A stretch of 64,000 bases of DNA. Source: Tridacna crocea (lineage: Eukaryota > Mollusca > Bivalvia > Cardiida > Cardiidae). Where the stretch lies: contig OX031065.1 in assembly GCA_943736015.1 (NCBI GenBank), forward strand, positions 3,293,501 through 3,357,500, given 5' to 3'. Shown here in pieces: positions 59,801 to 63,701 of this stretch. Below the pieces are notes generated by a model that ran no database searches, was not told the DNA's origin, and worked only from the letters and a program-made list of their open reading frames with translations. Both the position numbers and the translations under genes were made by a program. The first letter of the stretch is position 1. Each line of letters starts with the position of its first letter.

Positions 59801-62800
59801 TCAGGAAGACAGCATTTGAAAATACTGTAGGAAAAGGAGAAAATGCAGGTAACAAGCCTTTTTTTCCCACTATGTTTTCAAAAACAGTTTTCAATTTTTA
59901 GTTTCCAGTAATTTTGTCAGCTACAAATGCTTCAACTTGGAGAAGTCTAAACTTTTATTGTTAACTCTTTACCACATAAAAAAAATCCCAACTTTTAACA
60001 ACCTTGAGAAAGAAGCCTTTTGAAAACATTGTGGGAAAAGGAGCAAATGCTGTTCACCAGCATTTTCTCCTTTTCCCACATTGTTTTCTACCTTTCCAAA
60101 AACAAATTTCAATTTTTGAACCACATTTATTATGTTGTCTGCAAATGCTTTCAATTTAAAGTCTAAAATTTGTCGTATGGTAAAGAGTTAATCAAGTTTG
60201 AGAAATTACACAATTTTTTTTCATGACAAGTTTCTGTATTACCTATAATCAGAAACAATATCACCATATGTAATGAAACAACCATTTTATAAGGATACAC
60301 CAGCGTGCAACAAGCATTCATTGCCAAAGCTCTTGTCTCATTAGTTAGGTTATTTGTGCTCTCAAGGCTCATATAGGTCTGTAAATGCGTCAAAAACTCT
60401 CCCCTGTTGCTAAAATTGTAATTCTGTCCAAGATGGCTGGGATGTAGGGCCTGTCCTATCTGGTCTACAGCACGAATCAGGTTCTGTTTCACACTTGTGT
60501 CCTAGAGGTTCAGTAAAAATACAGTATTTTCCACTGATGAAACATTTTGTCTTGAAGTACAACTTTGGAAAGCATTGTGCCAACAGATAAAAACTCCGAG
60601 AAGTACTGATTTCCTTTTTTCTAAAATATTTTCAAAGTGGTTTGTTACAAGACTAGCATGTTCAGCAACCAAAAGCAGTCAGTTAAAGTCAAACAATGAA
60701 TAGATTTCAGTCAACATTTTTCCATACAATCAGGACTTTCAAGACTTTCAACGACCCTGACAAAAAACCTTTTGAAAACATTGTGGGAAAAGGAGAAAAT
60801 GCTGGTAAACAGCCACAATGTTTTCTACCCTTCTCAAAACAATTTTCAATTTTTGAGTCATTTGCATATTTTGTTATATGCAAATGCTTTCAATTTGGAA
60901 CAACCTAAAATCTACTGGTGTGGTAAAGTGTTAAATCATATGCTACACATGACTGTCTCTTCCCGCAAGCTGTTTCAAAACTATCATTTAGTAATTGTCT
61001 TCTTAAAATGAGACACAGACAATTATAACCCTTGTTTTGATAAATGTGACCCGTTAAGCAAAAAGGAACCTTCTTGGAACTACGGAAAGTGTCAACCCTG
61101 GTCAAACTGTGCAAATTGCAATGGCTGACCAGGAGTGACACTTTTCACTCTCATGATATTTTCTGTACGAAAAGTGGTTATTCTGCCTTACTATACAATC
61201 ATTTTTAAACTATCAACTTAATTGACCTGCACTATGACGTTGGTCTGTTTTCATCTAATTGATGAACCAAACTCCAAGATAGTCCCTTTTTACATGATGG
61301 GCCACAAATACATGTAATTACCTTAACATTGGCAAAGTGTGGTGTCAGTGAGCGAAGGATGGTTGCCTCCATTCTAGATATGATCAGACTGGGTGGGGAA
61401 TACAGTGCTACAAAACCGTAACATAACATCACCGTGGCCTTGATCCTCTCTATGTCAGCTTCAGATTTACTGTCACCCTTTAAAAGTAACATACCAAACT
61501 GTTTACCTAATTTTCTATCTGTACAAATCTAAAGCATTTGAAGATGTCGGCTCAAAATGGCTAAACTGACGATATATGGCATGCAACATGCCAAGAGGGA
61601 TGTTCTGACATTTGTATATAGTGTCCAATCGGGCCAGCCTGCGCAGTCTGCACAGCCGAATCCTGAACAACACTATCTGTTTTTATCCCGTTTTCGTCTT
61701 TAATACTGACCTAGTAAAGGGGTAACCTAATAAACTTAGCTTTATCCGGCAGTTGTGTATTCCTACGCGCTATACAGTACGGTTAATATCTTTAACGTTG
61801 TGTTGACATTTGAACACATGTCCCAAAACGCGTTTCCGTTAAAATGCGATTGTAAAGAAAGCGAACTACATATAGAATATTGGCCTGCTAGAGATCACGT
61901 GCAAACTTTTTCTGAATTTGCGCATGTCTACAAATTTACAAATTTATAATCCCATACCTTTGCAAATCCCAATTCTGGAGATGAATATCCACAGCTATTT
62001 TGCTGCTTCCTACACTGATAAAAATCGACAATTGCTCACTAGCATGTCCACTTCTCTACATAATACCTGCTGTTGTGATAGCAATTTCCCCACCCACCAT
62101 GCAAATGAAAGCGAGCCGAATTTTCCAATCTCAAATCTTAGCCTGAGCAACTAACATCAGGAATTGACATCATTATTTGGTGGAGCAACCCTAAATATCA
62201 CTAATCTAATTATTTACATGCGCTGAAATCATAACATGGGAATGTTTCCTTCCATAACTAAGGCTAATCCACATGTCTCTTTCTTACTTTCAGTTGACTG
62301 TTATTTCTGCCTAAAAATTCACATAAACATCGAGGGACAGAAGTCCAAAGAGTTTTCTCAAAATTACATTTATTGTTCTTTATAATGATAAAGAGAAAAA
62401 ATAAAAACAATTATATTCCCTAAAAAGTGTGAAAATTCAACACATTTTTATGATTCTAGTAATTCTAATCGGATGAAATAGGAACTATTTTTCTTGCGAG
62501 TGAACACGCATGTACTTCGACCCGGGAACTTACAAATTGTAAACAAATCAAATAATTTGAATCGAAATAAGTAGAAAGGCACCTTTTCCATTAGAAAACG
62601 GGATAAATCGCTAAAGCTCGCCCTCTCAGTTTTCTAAGCCTCACCGGATAAACTTTATCCATCTCAGCACAAACCATATATTCTCTATTTATGTAATTTT
62701 CAGTTTTGCGCAAGTCTAACAAAATCTAATGTAGTCGTAAAGTGCCATCTTAGGTTAGCCTGCACAGACTGTGTAGGCTGATCTAAGACGACACTTTACG

Positions 62801-63701
62801 CAAATGTCTGAATGTCCTTTTTCATGTGTTGCAAGCCATATGTCTATTATTGCTTAACCAGCATTTTCTCTTTTTTCAACAATGTTTTTACCCCTATGTT
62901 GTGTTTGTTACTTGTTAAGTTTGTTTGTTACTTGAGATTCATTTACTTATGATACAGAATTGAAACATTCTCAAATCCTATGTTGACACAAGATATTTAC
63001 ACTCAGCATAGCAAAATAATAGACTTTAATCTATTAAGATAACTTAAGTAAATTATTTCAGTGTTTTCATGAAATTGGGACCTGTTCTACAGTGTCAATG
63101 TAAGTTGGGTTTTTTTTCGTTAAGGATCAAATTAAAAGCTAAGAATACAAGATAATTCCCTGACCTTCATGAAGCTAAACATTCCAGATTTTTTCTGTGT
63201 CATGTCTGTCTTTGTTACAGTTTCCAGTTTAGTCAACACAGCATCCAGGTGAGAGGTGGCACAGAAACCAAATGAGACAGCACAGCCCTTGAAAGATAGC
63301 AAAAATTGATCATCCATTGGTGAAGTAATTTTGAATTCACAAATAATATTCTACGATGTAGAAATAAAATACCAACATGCACAATTATCTCAACACTTTA
63401 CCTGACAACAAAATTTAACCCTTGTCCAAACTGAAAGCATTTGCAGATGCCAATTTAAATTTGGCTCAAAAATTGCTATCATTTTTTGATGGAGTAGAAA
63501 ACGTTTTGGGAAAATAAGAAAATGCTAGTTATCTCCTTTTCCCAAATGTTTTTAAAAGGCTTCTTTCCCAGGCTTGTTAAAAGTCGTCATTGTGTGGTAA
63601 AGGGTTTTAGCATACCTAAAAGAACAATACAAATCCTCTATGCATGAAATACCTGTCTTTTTGAGGATGGAGGGGCAGCCTCAGCCTTGACAATCTTGCA
63701 T
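22409..63701 (-). CDS. MROH1: MROH1 homologue, C-terminal 981 residues (22 exons, 5' part outside window)
   Basis: Exons from 5' to 3' (given high to low): 63701-63653, 63287-63165, 61477-61322, 60501-60299, 59547-59310, 58219-58112, 57211-57079, 54834-54722, 53563-53411, 52125-51971, 51045-50886, 47948-47808, 46863-46787, 45960-45823, 39420-39300, 35429-35283, 28812-28624, 27223-27068, 25615-25481, 24168-24066, 23140-23075 and 22491-22409. They total 2947 nt in one consistent frame to TAG. The translation follows human MROH1 (HEATR7A) as I remember it, for example GCAVSFGFCATSHLD, LCYGFVAL, VRQMCIRGLGNIAS, RIRPCFEK, HYGEFMNDLSKL and LLLKDPSPTVRSTAAEA. MROH1 is a cytosolic alpha-solenoid of HEAT-like repeats; work in other organisms places it on lysosomes with WASH/actin, which I recall rather than infer from this sequence. 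Oddities are a U12-type intron, a tandem copied splice donor, and a LINE in the 45823-39420 intron. Confidence 0.93.
22607..22843. mobile_element. TTAA hairpin MITE (A), flanked by fragments
   Basis: A complete copy in the last MROH1 intron. Left-end stubs of other copies sit on both sides (22567-22606 and 22840-22990). Confidence 0.88.
23075..23140 (-). CDS. MROH1: MROH1 penultimate exon
   Basis: 66 nt, phase 1 at both ends; acceptor gatttcag, donor gtagga. It encodes GFLLGNLPVERQSVISKEHV then CS, corresponding to human GFLVLHSEPRQQPQVDLDQL. Confidence 0.88.
23607..23827. mobile_element. TTAA hairpin MITE (A)
   Basis: TTAA at both ends; a decayed copy (23824-24019) starts from the same right-hand TTAA. 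Confidence 0.9.
24066..24168 (-). CDS. MROH1: MROH1 exon
   Basis: 103 nt, phase 0 in and 1 out; acceptor attacag, donor gtaggg. IQDFSEKVNFYVMGCVSFFK then SMWSEIKSNAALFT matches human FYFKSSWENVRAAAPLFT. Confidence 0.94.
24310..25395 (-). mobile_element. SINE-like repeat split by a ~156-bp-unit element
   Basis: 24310-24485 (..CTACTTTTCTCACTTACATC) and 25303-25395 (AAGAAAGTTTGCCTC..GCTAACCACTGAGC) are the two halves of the repeat seen whole at 53600-53880. Confidence 0.7.
24486..25302 (-). repeat. Element with ~156-bp tandem units, CTCTACTGG..CCAGTAGAG ends
   Basis: GGCCCTGAAGGGCC hairpin at the left; units with ATGGCTACTTTT at 24611, 24764, 24920 and 25075; then GACGGACGGACG and CATCCAGTAGAGCTAAAAAT. 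Confidence 0.82.
25481..25615 (-). CDS. MROH1: MROH1 exon
   Basis: 45 codons, phase 0; acceptor atttcag, donor gtatgt. It encodes ACKFTLRKVGALMGSEAINT and HYGEFMNDLSKLI, matching human ACRFALRMCGPNLACEEL and HFGEFLNTTCKHL. Confidence 0.95.
25767..25905. mobile_element. TTAA hairpin MITE, truncated
   Basis: Left end and left arm only. Another decayed copy covers about 26045-26240. Confidence 0.75.
26261..26494. mobile_element. TTAA hairpin MITE (A)
   Basis: TTAA at both ends; CCCTTTACCACACAATCCCG left, GGTAAAGGG right. Confidence 0.92.
26640..26790. mobile_element. GCCTGCGCAG-type hairpin element
   Basis: Core CATGTCAGACTGCACAGTCA with inverted CTGACATG. A second copy at 27435-27580 has CGGGTCAGCCTGCGTGGACT. 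Confidence 0.7.
26813..27036. repeat. Inverted repeat with ~64-bp arms
   Basis: GCAGGGTCCAAAAAATCCAC at the left and its complement at the right; both arms contain TACTAGTAAAAATTTGG or its complement. It lies just downstream of an MROH1 exon. Confidence 0.85.
27068..27223 (-). CDS. MROH1: MROH1 exon, HEAT repeat
   Basis: 52 codons, phase 0; acceptor ctgccag, donor gtgagt. It encodes DKANVRAQAFILFGNLSIFG and LVSLLLHLNDPEVDVKK, matching human FRTASIRLFGHLNKV and LAPLLLHLQDPQATV. Confidence 0.95.
27759..27987. mobile_element. TTAA hairpin MITE (C)
   Basis: TTAA at both ends; CCCTTTCCCAAACAATCC / GTTTGGGAAAGGG. Confidence 0.93.
28048..28276. mobile_element. TTAA hairpin MITE (D)
   Basis: TTAA at both ends; core GCTCGTCACGAGC; very close to 17425-17653, sharing GACAGCAAGGATGAAGCC. 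Confidence 0.93.
28350..28577. mobile_element. TTAA hairpin MITE (A)
   Basis: Core GCTGGTTTCCAGC; ends 47 bp before an MROH1 exon. Confidence 0.88.
28624..28812 (-). CDS. MROH1: MROH1 exon
   Basis: 63 codons, phase 0; acceptor tcttaag, donor gtaatt. It encodes AQKYSTTVLSAMMAGMDDKE and ends VSLRIRPCFEK, matching human LLTAMIGGLDDGD and VAIRIRPFFDS. Confidence 0.94.
29360..29548. mobile_element. TTAA hairpin MITE, right end lost
   Basis: Core GCTGGTCACCAGC. Confidence 0.8.
29635..29856. mobile_element. TTAA hairpin MITE (A)
   Basis: Left TTAA; right end decayed (GTGTGACTCATTAC). Confidence 0.82.
29998..30226. mobile_element. TTAA hairpin MITE (B)
   Basis: TTAA at both ends; CCCATTACC / GGTAATGAG. 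Confidence 0.92.
30366..30594. mobile_element. TTAA hairpin MITE (A)
   Basis: TTAA at both ends; CTCTTTATC / GGTAAAGGG. Confidence 0.9.
30690..30965. repeat. Palindromic element, AAAATATT-rich
   Basis: GGCGAAAGATCGAAATTTAT and onwards is inverted after a centre near 30845 (GTGGCTGTGCCAC). Relatives are at 33140-33290 and a piece near 22990-23040; 31142-31197 directly repeats 30694-30750. Confidence 0.7.
31137..31571 (+). other. Unidentified 144-codon open frame
   Basis: The longest unexplained frame outside genes and the LINE. Its first ~20 codons read through a repeat also found at 30694. It then contains MDVKDKFTKEKFKINMHTFT and a Cys/Ser-rich tail. I recognise no domain, and no splice or promoter signal supports expression. 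Confidence 0.2.
31629..31857. mobile_element. TTAA hairpin MITE (C left, A right)
   Basis: TTAA at both ends; a decayed copy (31854-32020) starts from its right TTAA. Confidence 0.9.
32022..32400. mobile_element. GCCTGCGCAG-type hairpin element, split by a MITE
   Basis: GAGCCATGCTCTGTGAAAAG before and CATGTCAGCAGTCCACACAG after the MITE 32049-32277, which sits at the same GGCTTAA site as in 2276-2650. Confidence 0.72.
32049..32277. mobile_element. TTAA hairpin MITE (C left, A right)
   Basis: TTAA left, TCAA right; core GCTGGTAACCAGC. Confidence 0.88.
32473..32700. mobile_element. TTAA hairpin MITE (C)
   Basis: TTAA at both ends; CCCTTTCCCAAAC / GTTTGGGAAAGGG. Confidence 0.92.
32795..33095. 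mobile_element. GCCTGCGCAG-type hairpin element
   Basis: Two hairpins (ATCAGCCTGCGCAGTCTGTG, and GATAAGCCTTTGTCGACTAC with inverted GCTGATCC) within AAATGTCTGAATGCCCC-type ends. Relatives are at 49838-50095, 61573-61735 and 62690-62850. Confidence 0.7.
33770..34035. repeat. ~45-bp minisatellite inside inverted ends
   Basis: Five or so units of GTGAAAGGCTTGGGGCAACA, flanked by GTTAGGTGGCAGG and CCTGCCACCTGAC, which are inverted. Confidence 0.8.
34067..34525 (+). repeat. Two-unit relative of the ~156-bp element
   Basis: Starts TTTTTATACGCCTGTCCAAG, carries two GTCCGGAGCATATCTCCAAA units and ends GGGGTAAGACGGGCGTATCT, as at 7972-9770. Confidence 0.8.
34915..35139. mobile_element. TTAA hairpin MITE (B), left end trimmed
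   Basis: Core GCTGGTTACCAGC. A left-end fragment of another copy is at 34749-34820, and a decayed one at 35519-35640. Confidence 0.82.
35283..35429 (-). CDS. MROH1: MROH1 exon, HEAT repeat
   Basis: 49 codons, phase 0; acceptor gttacag, donor gtaaga. LVDSSHVVRQMCIRGLGNIA is a typical HEAT helix pair and matches human VRRLVLRGLANLAS. Confidence 0.94.
35925..37290 (+). repeat. Element with ~166-bp tandem units, GCTCACCTG..CAGGTGAGC ends
   Basis: Opens ACAAGAGGGCCAAGATGGCC and GCTCACCTGA. Units with GTGAAATTATTTCAAA at about 36475, 36641, 36808 and 36978. Then GACGCACGACGCAC and GTGCTCAGGTGAGCTAAAAA. Confidence 0.85.
37370..39065 (+). repeat. Element with ~165-bp tandem units, CTCCACTGG..CCAGTGGAG ends
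   Basis: Opens ACAAGAGGGCTATGATGGCC and ends GGCCAGTGGAGCTAAAAAA after (GGACGCAC)n. Units with CCCTATATAAGCCCATGTAA at about 38145, 38310, 38475 and 38640. A MITE fragment lies at its left end (37412-37480). Confidence 0.85.
39300..39420 (-). CDS. MROH1: MROH1 exon
   Basis: 121 nt, phase 2 in and 0 out; acceptor gtttcag, donor gtgagt. It encodes CMVNSTVVGGHISKIVACLT and SSPYDNQRIVVAAFFAE, matching human HSSAYENQRVTTTAFLAE. Confidence 0.93.
39478..39547. mobile_element. TTAA hairpin MITE, left piece, split by the LINE
   Basis: Right arm of the hairpin plus flank (CTGGTAACCAGCGTTTTCTC and onwards), cut at 39547 where the LINE begins. It continues at 45004-45093. Confidence 0.85.
39600..40100 (+). 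repeat. Monomer-like repeats in the LINE 5' region
   Basis: Degenerate units starting GATCGGCCTGC at about 39605, 39741 and 39878, then a weaker one near 40024, give a period of about 137 bp. Their position just 5' of the ORF resembles the promoter monomers of some L1 families. 40100-40596 shows nothing else I recognise. Confidence 0.55.
40597..44614 (+). pseudogene. LINE ORF2 (endonuclease / reverse transcriptase), broken
   Basis: The endonuclease part (40600-41320) shows SYNCHGL, CLQETHF, GDFNLVL and YRSDHSM. The reverse transcriptase part (about 41980-43000) shows SPGGDGF, NWRPITLLN, DQTGF, DFEKAFDSL, the RRGC-stop-QGDPIS block and FADDTTLFL. The C-terminus (about 44250-44310) has CTFCKRYEETILHLFHDC. 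Lesions are a one-base loss in a T run near 41620, an in-frame TGA at 42612 where the family usually has Arg (CGA to TGA would explain it), a MITE at 43593-43821, and a frame change near 44105. The LINE therefore cannot make its own protein. Confidence 0.88.
43593..43821 (+). mobile_element. TTAA hairpin MITE (B) inside the LINE
   Basis: TTAA at the left and TAAA (one substitution) at the right. Removing one copy plus the duplication rejoins the LINE codons in frame (CTG TTA AAT GTA), so the insertion is younger than the LINE. Confidence 0.92.
45004..45093. mobile_element. TTAA hairpin MITE, right piece, split by the LINE
   Basis: Resumes with the 14-bp duplication and runs through the usual tail (GTCATCTGCAAATGC, then GTCGTTTGGTAAAGA). 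Confidence 0.85.
45582..45808. mobile_element. TTAA hairpin MITE (B left, A right)
   Basis: TTAA at both ends; ends 15 bp from an MROH1 splice donor. Confidence 0.92.
45823..45960 (-). CDS. MROH1: MROH1 exon
   Basis: 138 nt, phase 2 in and out; acceptor atttcag, donor gtaagt. It encodes VAVDAFKKFLTLTKTEDVIE and ends EAFNFLT, corresponding to human SAVDTLRSMLLRSGSEDVVQ. The next intron (39421-45822) contains the LINE. Confidence 0.88.
46315..46522. mobile_element. TTAA hairpin MITE, decayed
   Basis: Shares its right TTAA with the next copy; another remnant is at 46011-46130. Confidence 0.7.
46519..46758. mobile_element. TTAA hairpin MITE (A)
   Basis: TTAA at both ends, with a short duplication inside the left arm. 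Confidence 0.9.
46787..46863 (-). CDS. MROH1: MROH1 linker exon
   Basis: 77 nt, phase 0 in and 2 out; acceptor aatgtag, donor gtaaga. It encodes QEKETKDKKKGTPPPTPAGK then SVKPS, a charged Pro/Lys linker without family conservation, supported by phase and splice sites. It sits where the human protein also has a variable loop. Confidence 0.78.
46906..47130. mobile_element. TTAA hairpin MITE (B), diverged
   Basis: Left TTAA; hairpin eroded. A further decayed copy lies about 47280-47400. Confidence 0.78.
47521..47748. mobile_element. TTAA hairpin MITE (A)
   Basis: TTAA at both ends; core GATCGTAACCAGC, where one arm has changed and the other has not. Confidence 0.88.
47808..47948 (-). CDS. MROH1: MROH1 exon
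   Basis: 47 codons, phase 0; acceptor ttcccag, donor gtaggt. ITCALVEIFQ and CYHRLFAALMVRIGSSIGVE match human SATCALFEV and YPQLFVVLLLRVSCTVGVQ. Confidence 0.93.
48235..49395 (-). repeat. Reverse-oriented ~156-bp-unit element
   Basis: GAGTTAT(GCTCCGGAC) at 48244, 48397, 48553, 48709, 48871, 49027 and 49183, then (GGACCGAC)n and AAAGGGGGGCATAATTA. The reverse complement matches the 8-9.6 kb array (GGTGGATAGATCTCAT, GTGCAGTGCACA). Confidence 0.87.
49605..49833. mobile_element. TTAA hairpin MITE (A/B)
   Basis: TTAA at both ends; core GCTGGTGACCAGC. Confidence 0.92.
49838..50095. mobile_element. GCCTGCGCAG-type hairpin element
   Basis: GATCAGCCTGTGCATTCTGC..GGCTAATCC and GATTAGCCTGCATGG..GGGCTGATC hairpins between AAAAAGGGGCATTCAGAC and its inverted copy. 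Confidence 0.75.
50504..50718. mobile_element. TTAA hairpin MITE (A)
   Basis: TTAA at both ends. A fragment with a complete hairpin follows at 50750-50870, next to an MROH1 donor. Confidence 0.9.
50886..51045 (-). CDS. MROH1: MROH1 exon
   Basis: 160 nt, phase 2 in and 0 out; acceptor gttacag, donor gtaagt. It encodes NVIEIWKILSQDAQLTVVIL then DHMLEILQKSLPY and a Lys/Pro-rich linker ending TQTPLA, corresponding to human MLWRALAVEPRLAAQVLGLL. Confidence 0.9.
51120..51350. repeat. Short repeat with GACGGACGGAC end
   Basis: CCCTACCCATCCCCACCCCT..GGTAGGGGATACA ends with ACAGACGGACGGACA near the right, resembling the ends of the larger unit-repeat elements. Confidence 0.5.
51728..51955. mobile_element. 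TTAA hairpin MITE (A)
   Basis: Left TTAA, right GTAAA; ends 16 bp from an MROH1 donor. Confidence 0.88.
51971..52125 (-). CDS. MROH1: MROH1 exon
   Basis: 155 nt, phase 0 in and 2 out; acceptor gtttcag, donor gtaagt. It encodes VDHILKSIHGRLFQIQFPQT and ends SLFTYSLPYD, corresponding to human LLGSPLPLD. Confidence 0.9.
52269..52514. mobile_element. TTAA hairpin MITE (D core, C ends)
   Basis: Core GCTCATAACGAGC with ends CCTTTTCCCAAAC / GTTTGGGAAAGG; it contains a 20-bp internal duplication (GACAACTTTCTGCCTTTTT). Confidence 0.88.
52649..52874. mobile_element. TTAA hairpin MITE (A)
   Basis: Left TTAA; right GGTAAAGAAATAA. Confidence 0.85.
53141..53372. mobile_element. TTAA hairpin MITE (A)
   Basis: TTAA at both ends; core GCTGGAAACCAGC. 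Confidence 0.9.
53411..53563 (-). CDS. MROH1: MROH1 exon
   Basis: 51 codons, phase 0; acceptor tttttcag, donor gtatga. VISKKLPSDQLRQFVDLIQE matches human IIAKRLPPDQLISLLL; it ends GQELIKE. Confidence 0.94.
53600..53880 (-). mobile_element. tRNA-derived SINE-like repeat
   Basis: On the minus strand, a tRNA-like head (GGTTGTGGGTTCAATACCCG contains a B-box-like GGTTCAATACC) is followed by a ~200-bp body. Partial relatives are near 45380-45475 and 47395-47515. Confidence 0.6.
53881..54137. mobile_element. TTAA hairpin MITE (B left, C right) with repeated core
   Basis: Left TTAA. The hairpin centre is partly duplicated (GCTGGTAACCAGG then GCTGGTTACCAGC), so it is longer than usual. Confidence 0.85.
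54161..54410 (+). repeat. 62-bp tandem repeat, 4 copies
   Basis: Units starting TTGTATTATGTACATGTAT at 54171, 54233, 54295 and 54357. The unit is not a multiple of 3, so the three overlapping open frames through it carry the same repeated peptides and are not genes. Confidence 0.92.
54722..54834 (-). CDS. MROH1: MROH1 exon
   Basis: 113 nt, phase 1 in and 0 out; acceptor tttgcag, donor gtagaa. It encodes GFGEDHKDAMVDALPTLKDR and ends VVNDLSK, matching human GFSRDYRDDVAERLLSLKD. Confidence 0.92.
54915..55205 (-). mobile_element. SINE-like repeat
   Basis: Same body as 57300-57545 (TATTTCAGTTATATCACAGC..CTTTCCCATATCACCATTGT) with a tRNA-like end (CCACATGCTACCGACTGAGC). Confidence 0.6.
55244..55468 (+). 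mobile_element. tRNA-derived SINE with target duplications
   Basis: Flanked by the 13-bp direct repeat AAATGATAAAGCT (55231-55243 and 55469-55481). The head has a box A (TGGTCATGAGGTAGAGTG) and a box B (GAGTTCGATTCCC) about 40 bp apart; the tail is ACTAAACTAAACTAA. The anticodon arm does not pair well, so this is not a functional tRNA. Confidence 0.88.
55652..55870. mobile_element. TTAA hairpin MITE, decayed
   Basis: Left TTAA and hairpin present; right end lost. A left-end stub lies at 55893-55970. Confidence 0.75.
55975..56850. other. Intronic stretch without recognised repeats
   Basis: 56200-56700 is unusually rich in CG for this window and matches none of the repeat families. An 89-codon minus-strand frame (56621-56352) has no recognisable domain. 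Confidence 0.35.
56855..57180 (-). repeat. 111-bp in-frame tandem duplication of exon 3' end plus splice donor, 3 copies
   Basis: Three head-to-tail units each read (R)CS(D)P..TV..CSMDCIQ.S.QVAQ. The first two carry the identical donor gtaagtatat at 57078 and 56967, exactly 111 bp (37 codons) apart. In the third the equivalent site (near 56857) has decayed. The frame is open across all three units and closes soon after. Confidence 0.9.
57079..57211 (-). CDS. MROH1: MROH1 exon at the head of a 111-bp tandem duplication
   Basis: 133 nt, phase 0 in and 1 out. It encodes THKFPDQYVLLARLVPRCSD and ends SLQVAQRCE plus G, with donor gtaagt at 57078. Its 3' portion and donor are repeated downstream with 111-bp spacing; the second donor (56967) would also keep the frame. 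Confidence 0.9.
57300..57545 (-). mobile_element. SINE-like repeat, decayed
   Basis: Third copy of the 54915-55205 body (ACATACCCATCATCAAAACA, GAAATTGGC). 57550-58110 shows no gene; about 57700-57810 resembles the ends of the GACGGAC-bearing repeats. Confidence 0.55.
58112..58219 (-). CDS. MROH1: MROH1 exon, HLVPWYLS block
   Basis: 36 codons, phase 0; acceptor attgcag, donor gtatag. HLVPWYLSLEDHERERSVKM matches human HLSPWIKSPRGHERARAL. Confidence 0.93.
58271..58499. mobile_element. TTAA hairpin MITE (A)
   Basis: TTAA at both ends; shares its right TTAA with the next copy. Confidence 0.92.
58496..58722. mobile_element. TTAA hairpin MITE (A)
   Basis: Second of an abutting pair; core GCTGGTTACCAGC. 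Confidence 0.92.
58749..58978. mobile_element. TTAA hairpin MITE (D)
   Basis: Reverse orientation relative to 17425-17653 (GGTTTCATCCTTGCTGTTAT); core GCTCGTGACGAGC. Confidence 0.92.
59039..59265. mobile_element. TTAA hairpin MITE (A)
   Basis: TCAA left, TTAA right; ends 45 bp from an MROH1 donor. Confidence 0.85.
59310..59547 (-). CDS. MROH1: MROH1 exon
   Basis: 238 nt, phase 2 in and 0 out; donor gtatct. It encodes KLDPILSDAEIFDLIKTVTD, a charged linker, then ATFESLDDLLCEILRKDVTP and NFEAIFK, matching human LEDLLTSLLQRNMTP. Confidence 0.92.
59548..60298 (-). other. U12-type GT-AG intron
   Basis: Read on the minus strand, the intron starts GTATCCTTAT (exact U12 consensus GTATCCTT). It ends with TTTCTTGAC (59557-59565), a near match to the U12 branch motif whose branch A (59558) lies 10 nt from the AG. 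Phase 2 on both sides creates a Val codon, giving CCTLV then KLDPILSD. Confidence 0.8.
59961..60191. mobile_element. TTAA hairpin MITE (A) inside the MROH1 U12 intron
   Basis: TTAA at both ends; a decayed copy (59765-59964) shares the left TTAA. Together they fill over half of this 751-bp intron. Confidence 0.9.
60299..60501 (-). CDS. MROH1: MROH1 exon ending at a U12-type donor
   Basis: 203 nt, phase 0 in and 2 out. It encodes DTSVKQNLIRAVDQIGQALH and ends ALAMNACCTL plus GT. The frame stays open past the boundary, but only the donor GTATCCTT at 60298 gives the phase required by the next exon. Confidence 0.88.
60718..60934. mobile_element. TTAA hairpin MITE, deleted centre
   Basis: Right TTAA; most of the right hairpin arm is missing (GCTGGTAAACAGCCACAATG). 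Confidence 0.82.
61025..61260. mobile_element. Hairpin element, uninterrupted relative of 6898-7400
   Basis: AAGTGTCAACCCTGGTCAAA with inverted GACCAGGAGTGACACTT, then ATATTTTCTGTACGAAAAGT; no MITE at the TTAA-like site. Confidence 0.7.
61322..61477 (-). CDS. MROH1: MROH1 exon, LCYGFVAL block
   Basis: 52 codons, phase 0 at both ends; donor gtaatt. It encodes GDSKSEADIERIKATVMLCY then GFVALYSPP and ends TPHFANVK, aligning with human VKSALILCYGHVAARAP. Confidence 0.92.
61573..61735. mobile_element. GCCTGCGCAG-type hairpin element
   Basis: Core GGGCCAGCCTGCGCAGTCTG, half element. Confidence 0.65.
61736..62690. other. Intronic stretch without recognised features
   Basis: About 950 bp in an MROH1 intron that matches none of the repeat families here; short frames only, no domain seen. 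Confidence 0.35.
62690..62850. mobile_element. GCCTGCGCAG-type hairpin element
   Basis: GTTAGCCTGCACAGACTGTG..GGCTGATC with AAATGTCTGAATGTCC end. Confidence 0.7.
63165..63287 (-). CDS. MROH1: MROH1 exon, GCAVSFGFCATSHL block
   Basis: 41 codons, phase 0 at both ends; acceptor tttcaag, donor gtcagg. It encodes GCAVSFGFCATSHLDAVLTK and ends MFSFMK, aligning with human LACCFGICAISHLEDTL. Confidence 0.92.
63390..63608. mobile_element. TTAA hairpin MITE (A), diverged
   Basis: TCAA left; right GGTAAAGGGTTTT; hairpin shortened. It lies between two MROH1 exons. Confidence 0.8.
63653..63701 (-). CDS. MROH1: MROH1 exon (first in window)
   Basis: 49 nt, phase 2 in and 0 out; acceptor ttttgcag, donor gtattt. 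It encodes CKIVKAEAAPPSSKRQ, a linker that leads into the conserved CxVSFGFC block. The short, non-conserved sequence makes this the least certain exon of the gene. Confidence 0.68.

Noticed and set aside
60270-60298. Longer version of the MROH1 exon reading on through YPYKMVV.
   Set aside because: Available GT sites there leave phase 0, incompatible with the phase-2 start of the next exon at 59547.
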